Below are positions 39,238 through 40,258 of a stretch of 40,258 bases of DNA, one piece after another (the stretch's first letter is position 1; every line of letters begins with the position of its first letter). Below the pieces are notes generated by a model. It was given only the letters and a program-made list of their open reading frames with translations, searched no databases and was not told the DNA's origin. The stretch is from contig JAWLCQ010000027.1 in assembly GCA_041687095.1 (NCBI GenBank), forward strand, positions 1 through 40,258, written 5' to 3'. This DNA comes from JAWLCQ01 sp041687095 (lineage in GTDB: Bacteria; Planctomycetota; Phycisphaerae; SM23-33). Both the position numbers and the translations under genes were made by a program.

Positions 39238-39893
39238 AGGAATACATCGTCCGTCGCACGCCGATCCCGGCGCCGCTGACGGCGGATAACTACGAGGGGC
39301 CGTGGGCGACGGCGAATGTGCTGGAGATCGACCAGTTCCCGTGGTACGCGGGCGGGTCGAAGCAGCGGACGTGGGTCCGCGCGCTGTACGACCCCGACGC
39401 CCTGTATCTGCAGTTCCACGCGGAGGACCGGCACATCTCGTCGAAGGTGACGGAACTCAACGGGCCGGTCTGCACGGACAGTTGCGTGGAGTTCTTCGCC
39501 TCGCCCGAGCCCGACAAGCGCCCGCACTACTTCAACTTCGAGGCCAACTGCTGCGGGGTCTTCCACCTGGGGTGGGGGGCGGGGCGCCCGCGGCGGCGGC
39601 TGATCGGACGCGACCTCGCCAACGGGATCGAGGTGATGACGGCGTTCCCGGGGAAGACGAAGGAGGAGTCGCCCGCCGACGAGCACTGGTGGCTGACGGT
39701 GACGCTGCACTTCGACATCCTGGGCGAGTTCATCGGCAGACCGATCGCGGCGAAGCCCGGGTCGGTCTGGAAGGGGAACTTCTACCGCTGCGGGGGCGTG
39801 ACGGACCCGCAGTACGCGACGTGGAACCCCGTGGGGACGCCCGGTCCGGACTTCCATCAGCCGGAGTTCTTCGGGACGCTGCGGTTCGAGTAG
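39234..39893 (+). CDS. CBM9-like carbohydrate-binding-domain protein
   Basis: The 219-residue protein resembles the CBM9-like domain. Its pattern is ALYDPDALYLQFHAEDRHI, then TDSCVEFFASPEPDKRPHYFNFEANCCGVFH, and a C-terminal GNFYRCGGVTDPQYATWNPVGTPGPDFHQPEFFGTLRF. Such domains bind glycan ends or are attached to hydrolases, but here the domain stands alone with no signal peptide. The four-base overlap with apt implies joint translation; why adenine salvage and a sugar-binding-like protein are coupled is unclear. Function unknown. Confidence 0.78.
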   Translation: MKEYIVRRTPIPAPLTADNYEGPWATANVLEIDQFPWYAGGSKQRTWVRALYDPDALYLQFHAEDRHISSKVTELNGPVCTDSCVEFFASPEPDKRPHYFNFEANCCGVFHLGWGAGRPRRRLIGRDLANGIEVMTAFPGKTKEESPADEHWWLTVTLHFDILGEFIGRPIAAKPGSVWKGNFYRCGGVTDPQYATWNPVGTPGPDFHQPEFFGTLRFE

Positions 39894-39904
39894 CACCGCG
39901 TCCC

Positions 39905-39935
39905 GGTCCGCCCTCCGCTTCGCTGCGGGCGGACC
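39905..39935. repeat. Core hairpin after CBM9-like gene
   Basis: GGTCCGCCC (39905-39913) and GGGCGGACC (39927-39935) pair perfectly over 9 bp around the 13-nt core TCCGCTTCGCTGC. It sits 11 nt after the stop and may act as a terminator. Confidence 0.8.
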
Positions 39936-40030
39936 TGCAGGTAGGGAGGGTCGGCCATGCGGCGGCCGCGCGGCTGGTCTGCGGTGCGTTGGCGTTGACT
40001 CCGCCCCCCCCGGCGGGAGAGCATGGGGGG

Positions 40031-40258
40031 ATGAGGTTGGCGTGGTGCATGCTGGGCGTGTTGTGGGCGCTGCCGTGGACGGCGGTGGGGCTGGTGATAG
40101 GGGGGGTGTGCCTTGCGTTCGGGGCGCGGGTCCAGCGGTGCGGGGGGGCGGTGGCGTTCTGGGGCGGGGGCGTGCGGTGGCTGCTGGGGCACGTGCCGGT
40201 GATCCGGCGGGCGGCGGCGGTGACGGTGGGGCACGTGGTGCTGGCGACGACGCGCGAG
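40031..40258 (+). CDS. Membrane protein, partial (runs off window)
   Basis: From ATG 40031 the frame is open to the window end (76 codons). It reads MRLAWCMLGVLWALPWTAVG, a membrane segment to about residue 30, then an Arg-rich turn and a second domain, VRWLLGHVPVI and VTVGHVVLATTRE. The C-terminus is outside the window. A GGGAG-like ribosome-binding site is near 40015. I cannot assign a function. Confidence 0.6.
   Translation, partial: MRLAWCMLGVLWALPWTAVGLVIGGVCLAFGARVQRCGGAVAFWGGGVRWLLGHVPVIRRAAAVTVGHVVLATTRE

Overview
The window is about 40 kb of very GC-rich bacterial chromosome, most likely from a planctomycete and perhaps the Phycisphaerae side of the phylum. The pointers are a surface protein with an N-terminal LEPR-XLL motif, several formylglycine-type sulfatases, a bacterial serpin, and intergenic DNA packed with short word-like repeats. 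The assignment rests on gene content read by eye, not on a search.

Layout. 1-567 is repeat DNA. 568-7435 holds a GH13 alpha-glucosidase divergent from a sulfatase, a LEPR-XLL repeat protein and a secreted serpin. 7628-11073 is a tandem pair of paralogous MFS carriers. 11313-14018 has a CYTH phosphatase, a small lipoprotein and a Gfo/Idh/MocA dehydrogenase. 14019-14990 is a gene-free repeat block. 14991-18004 is a class V aminotransferase followed by serA, giving the phosphorylated serine route. 18237-22783 has a hypothetical protein, a UbiA-type prenyl-phosphate transferase with an SMR-like membrane protein, a membrane-anchored double thioredoxin fold without active-site cysteines, and gmhA overlapping a GT2 glycosyltransferase. 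This region looks like cell-surface sugar chemistry. 22888-30613 contains a MutY-MutT fusion, then on the minus strand CobW-like GTPase and uroporphyrinogen-decarboxylase/thioredoxin fusion, and an overlapping operon methyltransferase-larA-GAF/SpoIIE phosphatase.

31265-38158 is an accessory island between tRNA-Asp and tRNA-Gly. It holds an intact sulfatase, a truncated and frameshifted sulfatase joined to an AraC fragment, a DMT transporter, a deleted IS21 copy, an Rhs-like scrap and an IS66 tnpA with an in-frame amber codon. After a repeat-rich gap come apt, an overlapping CBM9-like gene, and a membrane protein cut by the window end.

The least explained part of the window is its intergenic DNA. 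It shows (i) two elements of about 95-99 bp that fold as a three-armed cloverleaf, (ii) hairpins with different stems around one 13-nt core, (iii) five heptamer-based tandem arrays with unrelated words, often preceded by the inverted word, and (iv) palindromes resembling REP elements of the RAYT type, one inserted into a heptamer array and one into istB. No gene cluster here is certainly a new system. The repeat grammar and the UROD-thioredoxin/CobW pair are the best candidates.
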